This document shows, piece by piece, positions 18,094 to 26,610 of a stretch of 64,000 bases of DNA. The position numbers and the translations under genes were made by a program. The stretch comes from Bacteroidales bacterium (GTDB lineage Bacteria > Bacteroidota > Bacteroidia > Bacteroidales > FEN-979): the NCBI GenBank assembly GCA_023229525.1, contig JALNZC010000005.1, positions 62,001 to 126,000 on the forward strand. Direction: 5' to 3'. The notes below the pieces were generated by a model. The model searched no databases, was not told the origin of the DNA, and worked only from the letters and a program-made list of their open reading frames with translations. Position 1 is the first letter of the stretch, and each line of letters opens with the position of its first letter.

Positions 18094-18993
18094 ATGAAGA
18101 GTTCTGTCCCGTTGTTGAATACCATCACCGGTTACATCATCAAACGGAAAGGAAAACAAATGCGTCCGATGTTTGTTTTCCTATCGGCCAGCCTTTGCGG
18201 TAGTGTGAACGAAAGTACGTACCGGGCTGCTTCGCTCATCGAACTTCTCCATACCGCTACACTGGTTCATGACGATGTGGTGGATGATTCAAATTTGCGC
18301 CGTGGCTTTTTTTCCCTCAATGCCCTTTGGAAAAATAAAATTGCCGTACTTGTCGGTGATTTCCTCTTGTCACGCGGACTCCTGCTTGCCCTTGAACAGG
18401 ATGAATACAAGCTGTTAAAAATTGTCTCCAAAGCAGTGCGTGAAATGAGCGAAGGGGAGCTGCTGCAAATCGAAAAAGCACGCAGGCTCGATATTGAAGA
18501 ACCCGTTTATTTTGAGATCATAAGGAAAAAGACAGCCTCACTCATCGCCTCCTGTTGTGCCTGTGGGGCAGCTTCAGTAAAGGCTTCTGAAGAACAGATA
18601 GAAACCATGTGGAAATTCGGCGAATCTGTTGGCATTGCTTTTCAGATCAAGGACGATCTTTTTGATTATGAGCGAAACAATGCGACCGGGAAACCCAATG
18701 GAACCGATATCCGGGATCAGAAAATGACATTACCCCTGATCTATCTTCTTAACCATTCCGATTTCCTGGAAAAACGATGGATCATCAATACCGTGAAGAA
18801 CCATCATAATGATATGGAAAAGGTGACCAGGTTGATCGCTAAAGTAAACGAGCGGGGCGGAATTGAATATGCGCGCTCAAAAATGCTCGAATACCGCCGT
18901 AAATCATTGGATATTCTTCAATCTTTCCCGGATAATGATTATCGCAAATCGATGGAACAATTGGTCATGTTTACCACTGAAAGAAGAGTATGA
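18094..18993 (+). CDS. Trans-isoprenyl diphosphate synthase
   Basis: Condenses isopentenyl diphosphate with allylic diphosphates to make polyprenyl chains, for example for menaquinone. The first Asp-rich motif is LVHDDVVDD (Asp60, 61, 64) and the second QIKDDLFDY (Asp187, 188, 191). RKGKQMRPM matches the IPP-binding N-terminal region. 299 residues from this ATG. Homologous-looking codons continue upstream (TSLNDIKAPIQQHIETF), as expected for the family N-terminus, back to an in-frame TAA near 17970. That extension has no ATG, GTG or TTG, so the true start may be CTG 18019 or ATT 18007. The coordinates here give the first conventional start. Confidence 0.85.
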   Translation: MKSSVPLLNTITGYIIKRKGKQMRPMFVFLSASLCGSVNESTYRAASLIELLHTATLVHDDVVDDSNLRRGFFSLNALWKNKIAVLVGDFLLSRGLLLALEQDEYKLLKIVSKAVREMSEGELLQIEKARRLDIEEPVYFEIIRKKTASLIASCCACGAASVKASEEQIETMWKFGESVGIAFQIKDDLFDYERNNATGKPNGTDIRDQKMTLPLIYLLNHSDFLEKRWIINTVKNHHNDMEKVTRLIAKVNERGGIEYARSKMLEYRRKSLDILQSFPDNDYRKSMEQLVMFTTERRV

Positions 18994-19028
18994 TACTGGT
19001 CCCCGACCATTACTGGCCTCAGAGAGTA

Positions 19029-20087
19029 TCAGGCTTTTTTCAAGGTAAACCCAAAGGTGGTTCCCACTCCGATAGTACTTCGCACCTGAATGGTTTGCTG
19101 ATGGGCTTCAATGATATGCTTTGAGATTGCCAGTCCCAATCCTTTTCCTTTCCGGGTCACCGCCCTTCCGCGGTCAGTGCGGTAAAACCGTTCAAAAACA
19201 CGAACCAAATCAGAGGTCTCGATACCTATACCGTTGTCGGTAATTTCTGTAAGGATGTTCTCATCCATATCAAAGAAGGTGATTTTGGTGTGCCCGTCTT
19301 CGCATTTTCCGTAACGGATGGAATTATCGATGATGTTTGTCAGTACCTGGCGGATTTTATCTTTATCACCTTCGACCAGTATATGTTTTTCAGGTTTATT
19401 GACAGTGATCGAAATATGATGTTTTATTGCTTTCATTTCCAACATTTCAGCAACTTCCTGTGTCAGGGCTACAATGTCGAACCGGGTGACATTCAGCCTT
19501 ATATGCCCAGAATCCAATTGTGAGATCTCGTCCAGGTCTTCGATGATCTTCACCAATCTTTCAATACTTTTCTCTGACCGTTTCAGGTATTCGCGGTTAA
19601 TGGTTGGATCCTCCAGACCTCCATCAAGTAGGGTAGAAACATAACCCTGGATATTAAAAAGTGGTGTTTTCAACTCGTGCGACACATTGCCGATAAAATC
19701 ACGACGATACTCCTCCAGCCGGTTGAGTTGTTCTATCTCCTTTTGTTTTTCATCTTCCCAGCTTTCCACTTCAGTCTGTACATTCTCAATGATATTCTGT
19801 TCAGGTAAAATGACAGGTTTCTCCTTTTTACCTACCTTGAACAGATGAATTGACTTGTAAATCAACCGGATTTTACTATAAATAAAACGTTCGAGGGTGT
19901 ATCTGAAAATAAAATAAGCCATCAAAAAAAGAAGTACCGAACTAAGGATAAGGATTAGGTATGAGGAAAAATGAGTGAAAGCATGAGGAAAAATTAAAAC
20001 AACCGATGAGAAAAATAAGATTATATAAGTCACTGTGATGATCAGTGCGTTCAAGATAGCCAGATTGCGGGGTTCATGAAACTTCAT
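19029..20087 (-). CDS. PhoR-type sensor histidine kinase
   Basis: 352 residues: two transmembrane helices (about 8-33 and 42-62) with almost no periplasmic loop between them, a linker, the phosphoacceptor His137 in NVSHELKTPLF, then the ATPase motifs NIIDNSIRYG (N box), TDNGIGI (G1) and GKGLGLAISKHI (G2). With so small a sensor region it probably senses a membrane or partner-protein state. Its start codon overlaps the regulator gene by four bases (ATGA), so the two form an operon. Convergent with the prenyltransferase gene. Confidence 0.92.
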   Translation of the reverse strand: MKFHEPRNLAILNALIITVTYIILFFSSVVLIFPHAFTHFSSYLILILSSVLLFLMAYFIFRYTLERFIYSKIRLIYKSIHLFKVGKKEKPVILPEQNIIENVQTEVESWEDEKQKEIEQLNRLEEYRRDFIGNVSHELKTPLFNIQGYVSTLLDGGLEDPTINREYLKRSEKSIERLVKIIEDLDEISQLDSGHIRLNVTRFDIVALTQEVAEMLEMKAIKHHISITVNKPEKHILVEGDKDKIRQVLTNIIDNSIRYGKCEDGHTKITFFDMDENILTEITDNGIGIETSDLVRVFERFYRTDRGRAVTRKGKGLGLAISKHIIEAHQQTIQVRSTIGVGTTFGFTLKKA

Positions 20088-20770
20088 TCCACTTCGAATT
20101 TGTACCCGACCCCTTTGATGGTTTTAATACTCTCGGTTTCCAGTTTTTCCCGGATACGGCGAATGTGAACATCAATGGTACGGTCACCCACGATAACATC
20201 CTCGCCCCAGACATGGGCAAAAATTTCTTCGCGCCTGACCACCTTATTGGTTTGTGAAACCAGGTACTGCAACAGTTCGAATTCCTTGCGGGCCAGTGTT
20301 ATTTCGGTCTTGTTCTTAATCACGACATAACGATCTTTATCAATCGTGAATTCTTTGGTTTCAATGATGTTAATGTTTTCGGGTATCGCTTTATACCGTC
20401 GTAATAAAGCCTGGATACGGCTTATAAAAACTTTAGGTTTGATGGGTTTGGTAATATAATCATCGGCGCCGGCTTTAAATCCGGCAATCTGGGAATAATC
20501 CTCTCCCCGGGCCGTAAGAAAAGCAATCAATGTTCCTTCAAGTTCAGGTACTTTGCGGATTTCCATACAAGTTTCCATGCCATCCATCACGGGCATCATC
20601 ACATCAAGTATAGCCAGTTGTGGTTTGTGTTCCATGGCTAATTTCAAAGCAATTTTCCCGTTTTTTGCCTTCAACACTCGGTATCCTTCACGTTCAAGGT
20701 TATATCCTAAAAATTCCAGGATGTCTTTTTCATCATCAGCCAGTAAAATGGTAATTGGAATATCTTCCAT
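20084..20770 (-). CDS. OmpR/PhoB-family response regulator
   Basis: 228 residues. Receiver domain with Asp12/Asp13, phosphoacceptor Asp56 (ILDVMMP), Thr86 and Lys108 (ITKPIKP). A winged-helix DNA-binding domain follows (about 130-228), ending in RTIDVHIRRIREKLE and IKTIKGVGYKFE, the OmpR/PhoB recognition-helix and wing region. It is the partner of the downstream kinase; resemblance to PhoB/PhoR suggests but does not prove phosphate sensing. A -7 box is at 20791-20798. Confidence 0.92.
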   Translation of the reverse strand: MEDIPITILLADDEKDILEFLGYNLEREGYRVLKAKNGKIALKLAMEHKPQLAILDVMMPVMDGMETCMEIRKVPELEGTLIAFLTARGEDYSQIAGFKAGADDYITKPIKPKVFISRIQALLRRYKAIPENINIIETKEFTIDKDRYVVIKNKTEITLARKEFELLQYLVSQTNKVVRREEIFAHVWGEDVIVGDRTIDVHIRRIREKLETESIKTIKGVGYKFEVE

Positions 20771-20790
20771 CCGGATCTATAATTGATTGG

Positions 20791-20798
20791 CAAAATTA
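20791..20798 (-). promoter_or_regulatory. -7 box (TAATTTTG) of the two-component operon
   Basis: Exact TAnnTTTG match on the minus strand, 20 bases before the regulator ATG at 20770. Confidence 0.5.
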
Positions 20799-20840
20799 CG
20801 AAAAACAAGCGATTCAGGGATTTTTCATACTTTTATAGGC

Positions 20841-20908
20841 TAAATTCCCCGCCCCTCTGGAGCGGAACCCTGGTCCAAGACTTATCCTGGGGTTCAAACC
20901 ATTAATTT
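20841..20908 (+). repeat. Dispersed ~68-bp intergenic element, copy 2
   Basis: Begins TAAATTCCCC, contains GGAGCGGAA and TCCTGGGGTTCAAACCA, and aligns with 3561-3626. It abuts the start region of the barrel-protein gene at 20935. Confidence 0.65.
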
Positions 20909-20934
20909 GAGATGCATTATTACGAAAATTGGGT

Positions 20935-21549
20935 ATGAAAAAACTGCTAATGATTGTTCTCCTGTGTTTTCCACTTGCCGGATTGACGCAAAAGTTTAAT
21001 GGCGGAATCCTGGTCGGAGGAGTTGTAAGTCAGGTGGATGGTGATACGTGGGACGGTTTCCATAAATTCGGATTTCTGGGTGGCGCTTATGTAAGTTTAC
21101 GGGTTTCCCCACATTCTTCATTCCAGATGGAGATGGAATATATCCAGAAAGGAAGCCGGAATGCGGATACGGTAAACGTCTTAAACCAGGAATATCTGCT
21201 CCGCTTACATTACCTGGAAATACCTGTTCTTTACCAATACACATTTGCCAGGAGATTTTCAGTTGAAGCAGGGCCAGCCATCGATATTTTACTGGGCAGT
21301 CTGGAATTAAGTAACGGAAGTGAATTTCCCAATGCGGTTCCACTCCGACCCGTCACACTCGCCGGTATCATCGGAGTTAATGGATATATCACCCGGCATC
21401 TGAAAGCAAATTTTCGCTTCAATTATTCCCTGTTGTCGATTCGCAACGGAATTGGAAACGGTTACCGGAAAATCTTATTTGAATATGGTCAGTATAACAA
21501 TGTGTTGTCCCTGTCATTATGCTGGGATTTTAAAACCAATGATTTTTAA
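20935..21549 (+). CDS. PorT-like outer-membrane beta-barrel protein
   Basis: 204 residues with a signal peptide (MKKLLMIVLLCFPLAGLTQ). Alternating beta strands follow (GGILVGGVVSQVDGD, FQMEMEYIQKGS, LEIPVLYQYTF, FSVEAGPAIDILLG), typical of the small eight-stranded outer-membrane barrel/PorT family of Bacteroidota. Role unknown. An in-frame TTG lies two codons upstream; the ATG at 20935 directly begins a normal signal peptide. ubiX follows after 21 bases and may be cotranscribed. Confidence 0.8.
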   Translation: MKKLLMIVLLCFPLAGLTQKFNGGILVGGVVSQVDGDTWDGFHKFGFLGGAYVSLRVSPHSSFQMEMEYIQKGSRNADTVNVLNQEYLLRLHYLEIPVLYQYTFARRFSVEAGPAIDILLGSLELSNGSEFPNAVPLRPVTLAGIIGVNGYITRHLKANFRFNYSLLSIRNGIGNGYRKILFEYGQYNNVLSLSLCWDFKTNDF

Positions 21550-21570
21550 CAGAATAACCCGCACCGGAGC

Positions 21571-22143
21571 ATGAAAAAACAAAAAATCATCATCGGGATA
21601 ACAGGGGCCAGCGGTTTACTTTATGCAAAACTGCTTCTGGAAAAACTCAGTTTATTGCACGATCAGATTGACAAATGTGGTATCATTTTCTCGGAAAATG
21701 CAAAACCGGTTTGGAAATTTGAGCTCAATTCCGACCCTGATGCAATCAAATACCCCGATTGGATTACCGTTTACGATCCGGGAAATTTATTTGCTCCTAT
21801 GGCGTCGGGTTCAAGCGGGTATGATACCATGATCATTTGTCCATGTACGATGGGAACGCTGGGCCGCATTGCCTCTGGTATTTCCACCGATCTGCTCACC
21901 CGTGCTGCCGATGTAATGCTGAAAGAACGAAGGAAACTGATCCTTGTCCCACGCGAGGCTCCTTTCAACCTGATTCATCTCAATAACATGAAACTGCTCA
22001 CAGAGACCGGCGCCATTATTTGTCCTGCTTCACCTTCGTTTTACAGTAAACCGGTTACCATTGAAGAACTGGCCATGACCGTAGTCGACCGGGTTCTGGT
22101 CCTTGCCGGATTTGAATTCCCAACCTTTCATTGGGGTAAATAA
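21571..22143 (+). CDS. ubiX: UbiX-like flavin prenyltransferase
   Basis: Joins a dimethylallyl group to FMN to make the prenylated flavin cofactor used by UbiD-type decarboxylases. 190 residues with the family blocks GITGASGLLYAKLLLE, ICPCTMGTLGRIASGIS, DLLTRAADVMLKERRKL and LVPREAPFNLIHLNNM. No ubiD is visible in the window. It is convergent with queG. Confidence 0.9.
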   Translation: MKKQKIIIGITGASGLLYAKLLLEKLSLLHDQIDKCGIIFSENAKPVWKFELNSDPDAIKYPDWITVYDPGNLFAPMASGSSGYDTMIICPCTMGTLGRIASGISTDLLTRAADVMLKERRKLILVPREAPFNLIHLNNMKLLTETGAIICPASPSFYSKPVTIEELAMTVVDRVLVLAGFEFPTFHWGK

Positions 22144-22158
22144 AACTATTTTTCCGGT

Positions 22159-23079
22159 TCATCCACTCTTTTTTCCTGCAGCTTCAATATTCCTCATAAG
22201 GCGCTGATAACCGATCCGTTTAACCGGTGAATTGGCAAAAATGGCGTTAAACTGATCGTTTGTAAGGGCAAGCCAATCGTGCTTCCGCAAGTTTATCAGC
22301 GCAGGAGATGGTAAGAATTCCGGAAAACCATGCGATTTCGAAAACCGGTTAAACGGACAAACATCCTGGCAAATATCGCAACCATAAATCCGATCGTGCA
22401 AATGATTTATCACATCTTCAGGAATGGTGGATTTATTTTCGATGGTATGAAAAGCAATACAACGGGATATGTCGAGCTGATATGGTTTATCGAGGGCGCC
22501 GGTAGGGCATGCCCTGATGCATTTTTCGCAATCACCGCAATAATCTATTCCGGCCGTATCCGGTTCAAGATCCAGATCGGTAAGCAGAACACCAAGGAAG
22601 AAAAACGACCCGGATTTTTTATTGATAAGAATGGTGTTTTTGCCCTGCCAACCCAACCCGCAACGATGTGCCCAAATTTTTTCAGGAACCGGTCCCGAAT
22701 CGACAAAAGACATTAATTGTATCGCACCTGATTCCAGTTTTAAATAAGCCATAAGCTGTTCCAGGCGATTTTTCACTACAATATGATAATCGGATCCGTA
22801 AGCATATTTTGCGATGATAAAATTATCCTCGTCGGGTATCGTTTCCGGCGGAAAATAATTCAAAGCCAGGGTTATCACCGATTTTACTCCAGGTAACACC
22901 CGGGAAGGGTCCATCCGTTTTTCGTGGTTTGTTTTAAGATAATTTAATGTGATATGCTTCCCCTGTTCCGGATACCCGGAATAAAACGACTGTAATTCCT
23001 CCGGTGGCTCTGCCCTGGCACAACCACAATGTGAAAATCCCAGACGGAACGCTTCGGTTTTTATCTGATCAACCAACAT
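22159..23079 (-). CDS. queG: Epoxyqueuosine reductase
   Basis: Last step of queuosine tRNA modification: reduces epoxyqueuosine using cobalamin and two [4Fe-4S] clusters. 306 residues. FVDSGPVPEK and CGLGWQGKNTILI are the family active-site region, and the two cluster motifs CGDCEKCIRACPTGAL and CDICQDVCPFN are complete. The reading frame continues 25 codons upstream of the ATG at 23079, but that part is not family-like and runs into the inverted-repeat element, so the shorter start is used. Confidence 0.92.
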   Translation of the reverse strand: MLVDQIKTEAFRLGFSHCGCARAEPPEELQSFYSGYPEQGKHITLNYLKTNHEKRMDPSRVLPGVKSVITLALNYFPPETIPDEDNFIIAKYAYGSDYHIVVKNRLEQLMAYLKLESGAIQLMSFVDSGPVPEKIWAHRCGLGWQGKNTILINKKSGSFFFLGVLLTDLDLEPDTAGIDYCGDCEKCIRACPTGALDKPYQLDISRCIAFHTIENKSTIPEDVINHLHDRIYGCDICQDVCPFNRFSKSHGFPEFLPSPALINLRKHDWLALTNDQFNAIFANSPVKRIGYQRLMRNIEAAGKKSG

Positions 23080-23137
23080 TTCCAGGAATAAAAAACTTGA
23101 GCCTGCTCCGAAAAGTTTGCGAAAAAGGTTTGCAGCC

Positions 23138-23276
23138 AATCTACCCACCCCCAACCCCTCCCTTGAAAAGGGATGGGAAAAGCGCCACTATACCCAATAA
23201 CAAGATATACAGTATTTTGCCGGAGCAGAAATGCTCCCCTCCCTGTGGACAGGGAGGGGCTGGGGGTGGGTAGATT
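23138..23276. repeat. 139-bp MITE-like element with 26-bp terminal inverted repeats
   Basis: Left arm 23138-23163 and right arm 23251-23276 are inverted copies with a single mismatch (C/T). Within the element each C-rich arm also has a local partner, so both ends can fold as hairpins (CCCCTCCCT/AGGGAGGGG on the right). There is no coding potential, and no clear target-site duplication. Confidence 0.75.
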
Positions 23277-23352
23277 TACCATAAGCTACTTTTCGGAGTG
23301 GCCTCAAACTTGGAATACTTAAAAAATATCCAGCATCCAGTATCCGGAACAC

Positions 23353-24378
23353 TCAATCAAACAACTCAGGATGTTGCCCCGTCCTTGTTTTGCCCAGATG
23401 CCGGTAAGCCATATCGGTGACTTCACGGCCTCTTGGTGTACGCATGATATATCCTTCCTGGATCAGGAACGGCTCGTATACCTCTTCGATGGTCCCTGCA
23501 TCTTCCGATACCGCTGTGGCGATCGTAGTCAGGCCGACAGGTCCTCCTTTGAACTTATCGATAATGGTACACAGGATTTTATTATCCATTTCATCAAGAC
23601 CGTTTTTATCGACATTCAGGGCAGCAAGGGCAAACTGGCTTATTTTCAAATCAATTTTACCCGATCCTTTGATCTGTGCAAAATCGCGTATCCGGCGAAG
23701 GATCATGTTGGCAATTCGAGGAGTACCGCGGCTTCGCCGGGCAATTTCAGCTGTCGCCTCCGGTTCGATTTCGGTTCGCAGGATCTCGGCAGACCGTTTG
23801 ATGATCCGCTCGAGGGTCTCACTTTGATAATAGTTCAGGCGTGAAGTAATGCCGAAACGCGAACGGAGCGGAGCGGTAAGTAATCCCGATCGTGTTGTGG
23901 CGCCTACAAGGGTGAACGGGTTAAGTTTTATCTGTATGCTGCGGGCATTCGGACCAGTTTCGATCATGATATCGATCTTGTAATCCTCCATGGCTGAATA
24001 CAGATATTCTTCAACCACCGGAGATAATCGGTGAATTTCGTCGATGAACAATACATCATTCGGTTCAAGTCCGGTCAGCAATCCGGCCAGGTCACCCGGT
24101 TTGTCAAGAACCGGACCCGAAGTTACCCGGATGTTCACCCTTAACTCATTGGCAATAATGTGGGCAAGGGTTGTCTTTCCCAATCCCGGGGGACCATGCA
24201 ACAGAACATGGTCAAGTGATTCACCACGCTGACGGGCAGCCTTGACAAATATCTTCAGGTTTTCTACGATGGCTACCTGGCCGGCGAATTCAACGAATTC
24301 CGATGGGCGTAACACTTTTTCAATCTCTTTTTCGCCATTGCTTAAGTGTTCACCGGAAGCATCCAGGTTTTCGTTCAT
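23353..24378 (-). CDS. ruvB: Holliday junction branch-migration helicase RuvB
   Basis: Hexameric AAA+ motor that works with RuvA at Holliday junctions. 341 residues with Walker A GPPGLGKTT (62-70), Walker B FIDEIHRL (112-119), sensor GATTRSGLLTAPLRSRFG and the C-terminal winged-helix ending in PRGREVTDMAYRHLG. The -7 box lies only five bases before the ATG, suggesting a leaderless or nearly leaderless message. No ruvA or ruvC is adjacent. Confidence 0.95.
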   Translation of the reverse strand: MNENLDASGEHLSNGEKEIEKVLRPSEFVEFAGQVAIVENLKIFVKAARQRGESLDHVLLHGPPGLGKTTLAHIIANELRVNIRVTSGPVLDKPGDLAGLLTGLEPNDVLFIDEIHRLSPVVEEYLYSAMEDYKIDIMIETGPNARSIQIKLNPFTLVGATTRSGLLTAPLRSRFGITSRLNYYQSETLERIIKRSAEILRTEIEPEATAEIARRSRGTPRIANMILRRIRDFAQIKGSGKIDLKISQFALAALNVDKNGLDEMDNKILCTIIDKFKGGPVGLTTIATAVSEDAGTIEEVYEPFLIQEGYIMRTPRGREVTDMAYRHLGKTRTGQHPELFD

Positions 24379-24383
24379 GACAA

Positions 24384-24391
24384 CAAAAGTA
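24384..24391 (-). promoter_or_regulatory. -7 box (TACTTTTG) directly before ruvB
   Basis: Consensus match ending five bases before the ATG at 24378; the expected transcription start falls at or next to the start codon. Confidence 0.45.
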
Positions 24392-24464
24392 AATTAATTT
24401 CACCGGTTTTTCTTTGTAATTTAAATTCTTTATCTTTACCTGGTAAATTAAAAACCGCACGACC

Positions 24465-25304
24465 ATGAACCCTATCCTCGTCGCCGTGGACTTTTCCAAT
24501 ACCTCTATTCGCGCCATCGAATACGCGATTCCACTGGCCAATAAGCTCAAATCTTCCATCCAAATGATATGGGTCGATAAAATCAGCCCACAGGAATCTC
24601 TTTATCCGGATACCTCAAACCAGAACAGGAATGAAGCCAAAAAGCGATTCGAGGAATTAATCAATATCTATCATAAGAAACTGGCTAAAGGGATCACGTT
24701 GGAATATAAGCTCAAAAAAGGAAAGATCTATCGTGAAGTCGATAACCTGGCCAGACTTACTCAGGCTGAATTAATTGTGACCGGGGCCCATGGCATTTCC
24801 GGATTTGAGGAATTCTGGATCGGCAGCAATGCATTTAAAATTGTAACCTACGCCTCCTTCCCGGTCATCACGGTAAGGCACGACCTGTTGATCAAAAAAA
24901 CCATAGATAAAATATTGGTTCCAATCGACGGTTCAGCCGAAACGATTCAAAAATTACCGTTTGTGGTGAAACTGGCCAGACTCTTCAAATCGGAGGTACA
25001 CGTTGTAACTACCCACAACAGTCACCTGAAATCGATCCAGCGGATTGCAGAAAAATATGCACAAACAGCAACCGGCTATCTTCAAATGCATTCGGTCAAG
25101 CATATTTCGGATACCATCATTGCCAACGATCTGACCAAAGCTGTTTTGATGTACGCCACGAATGTTCAGGCTGATCTGATTGCCATAATGACGGAACAGG
25201 AAACTCCGGTGAACATCCTGCTTGGCCCCCAGGTACAGCAACTGATCAACCAGTCACCCGTCCCTGTGTTGAGTATTCATCCCCGGGAACATTTTTATTT
25301 ATAG
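24465..25304 (+). CDS. Tandem-domain universal stress protein (UspA family)
   Basis: 279 residues containing two Usp domains (about 1-140 and 145-279). Domain 1 keeps the nucleotide-binding glycine motif (GAHGISGFEEFWIGSN, the G-x2-G-x9-G-S/N form). Domain 2 ends in MTEQETPVNILLGPQVQQL and lacks that glycine motif. Probably a cytoplasmic stress or energy-status protein. It is the first gene of a close-set group with a SPOR-domain protein and a second, similar Usp protein. A near-consensus TATCTTTA lies at 24431-24438. Confidence 0.88.
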   Translation: MNPILVAVDFSNTSIRAIEYAIPLANKLKSSIQMIWVDKISPQESLYPDTSNQNRNEAKKRFEELINIYHKKLAKGITLEYKLKKGKIYREVDNLARLTQAELIVTGAHGISGFEEFWIGSNAFKIVTYASFPVITVRHDLLIKKTIDKILVPIDGSAETIQKLPFVVKLARLFKSEVHVVTTHNSHLKSIQRIAEKYAQTATGYLQMHSVKHISDTIIANDLTKAVLMYATNVQADLIAIMTEQETPVNILLGPQVQQLINQSPVPVLSIHPREHFYL

Positions 25305-25310
25305 AAAAAG

Positions 25311-25739
25311 ATGAGATCCATTCTCAAATATAGCACGATTGCTTTAATCATTCTGGTGCAATATACGGAAACCAGGGCACAGAACACCGATACACTGGGC
25401 CTGATGGGTAATATCATTCAGGATCCCCGGGCTGAGATACTTATTATGAAGCATATCCGGATAAACCAAAGCCTTAATAGCATTGACGGTTTTCGTATTC
25501 AACTGTTTTCTGATTCCGGAAATAATTCCAAAACCAATGCTCAGGCGGTATATGATGAATTTATTTTAAAATATCCAAAGATAGGAGCTTACCTTACTTT
25601 TAAATCACCCAACTACAAGGTACGTATCGGTGATTTCCGGACCAGGCTGGATGCCCAGCGGTTTCTCAATGAACTGACGTTAGACTATCCTAATGCCTTT
25701 ATTGTTGCGGAACCAATCAAATTACCACAGATCGAGTAA
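25311..25739 (+). CDS. Exported SPOR-like domain protein
   Basis: 142 residues: signal peptide (about 1-23, ending TRAQ) and a C-terminal SPOR-like domain (about 60-140). The signature is GFRIQLFSDSG, then YPKIGAYLTFKSPNYKVRIGDFRTRLDAQRFL. SPOR domains bind denuded peptidoglycan, so it probably acts at the periplasmic cell wall. It starts six bases after one usp gene and ends 16 bases before the next, so it is most likely in the same operon. Confidence 0.8.
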   Translation: MRSILKYSTIALIILVQYTETRAQNTDTLGLMGNIIQDPRAEILIMKHIRINQSLNSIDGFRIQLFSDSGNNSKTNAQAVYDEFILKYPKIGAYLTFKSPNYKVRIGDFRTRLDAQRFLNELTLDYPNAFIVAEPIKLPQIE

Positions 25740-25755
25740 CCAAAAACTGAAGCAT

Positions 25756-26610
25756 ATGAGCAAAATAGTAGTCGCCCTCGATTTTTCCGATTGTTCCATC
25801 AATGCTTTTTTACATGCCCTCTCCATTGCGCAGCATTGCGGTTCCGACATGATCCTTGTCTGGGTTGAAAAAACCATGGCCGAAAAAGAAAAATATACCG
25901 ATAAGCCCAAGGATCCGTTTGCCGAAGTCCAGAAAGCGTTTGAAGAACTGATCGCAAAATATCAACCCGAATTACCGGATGGGAAGATTACCTTTTCGAT
26001 ACGCCGGGGAAAGATATATAAAGAGGTCACCAACGAAGCAAGATCTTGTAAGGCGAACCTGATCGTCGTTGGAACCCATGGAGCATCCGGATTTGAAGAA
26101 TTCTGGATAGGAAGTAATGCAAACAAAATTGTGGCCGCCAGCCCATGCCCGGTGCTTACCATCCGGGGAGGGATCAATATAAAAAGACCATTGGCCCGAA
26201 TTGTGTTTCCCATCGACAGCGCTGAGGAGACGCGGCAGAAAGCCTCATATGTGGCTTATTTTGCCAAAAAACATGATGCAGAAATTTTTATCCTGAAACT
26301 TTATACCTCGAAACTAAAAACCGCCCGCCATAATGTTGATCTGTATGCTTCCCAGGTATCCCGCTATTTTGACGAGGAAAAAGTAAAATACCACATTGAA
26401 AGCGTTGCCGTTGTTGAAAATATTTCCAAAGCAATGATCGACTATGCCGCCAAAATCGATGCGAACCTCATAGCCATCATGACCGAACAAGAGACCACCA
26501 CCGCCAATATTTTCCTGGGTCCGTATGCGCACCAGACAGTAAACCATTCCCCTTTCCCGGTGCTCAGCATCCATTCAAGGGAGACTCAGTCCGGGGGACT
26601 CGGTTTTTAA
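25756..26610 (+). CDS. Tandem-domain universal stress protein (second copy)
   Basis: 284 residues, a paralogue of the protein at 24465. Domain 1 has GTHGASGFEEFWIGSNANKIV (positions 108-128) with the full nucleotide-binding glycine pattern. Domain 2 ends with MTEQETTTANIFLGPYAHQ. A longer reading frame begins inside the SPOR gene, but MSKIVVALDFSD is the normal Usp start. The last four bases overlap the fba stop codon on the opposite strand. Confidence 0.88.
   Translation: MSKIVVALDFSDCSINAFLHALSIAQHCGSDMILVWVEKTMAEKEKYTDKPKDPFAEVQKAFEELIAKYQPELPDGKITFSIRRGKIYKEVTNEARSCKANLIVVGTHGASGFEEFWIGSNANKIVAASPCPVLTIRGGINIKRPLARIVFPIDSAEETRQKASYVAYFAKKHDAEIFILKLYTSKLKTARHNVDLYASQVSRYFDEEKVKYHIESVAVVENISKAMIDYAAKIDANLIAIMTEQETTTANIFLGPYAHQTVNHSPFPVLSIHSRETQSGGLGF

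Noticed and set aside
18991..19036. Intrinsic terminator between the prenyltransferase and kinase genes
   Set aside because: TGATACT/AGTATCA arms are followed by GGCTTTTTT, but the stem is only 7 bp with a 27-base loop; too weak to call.
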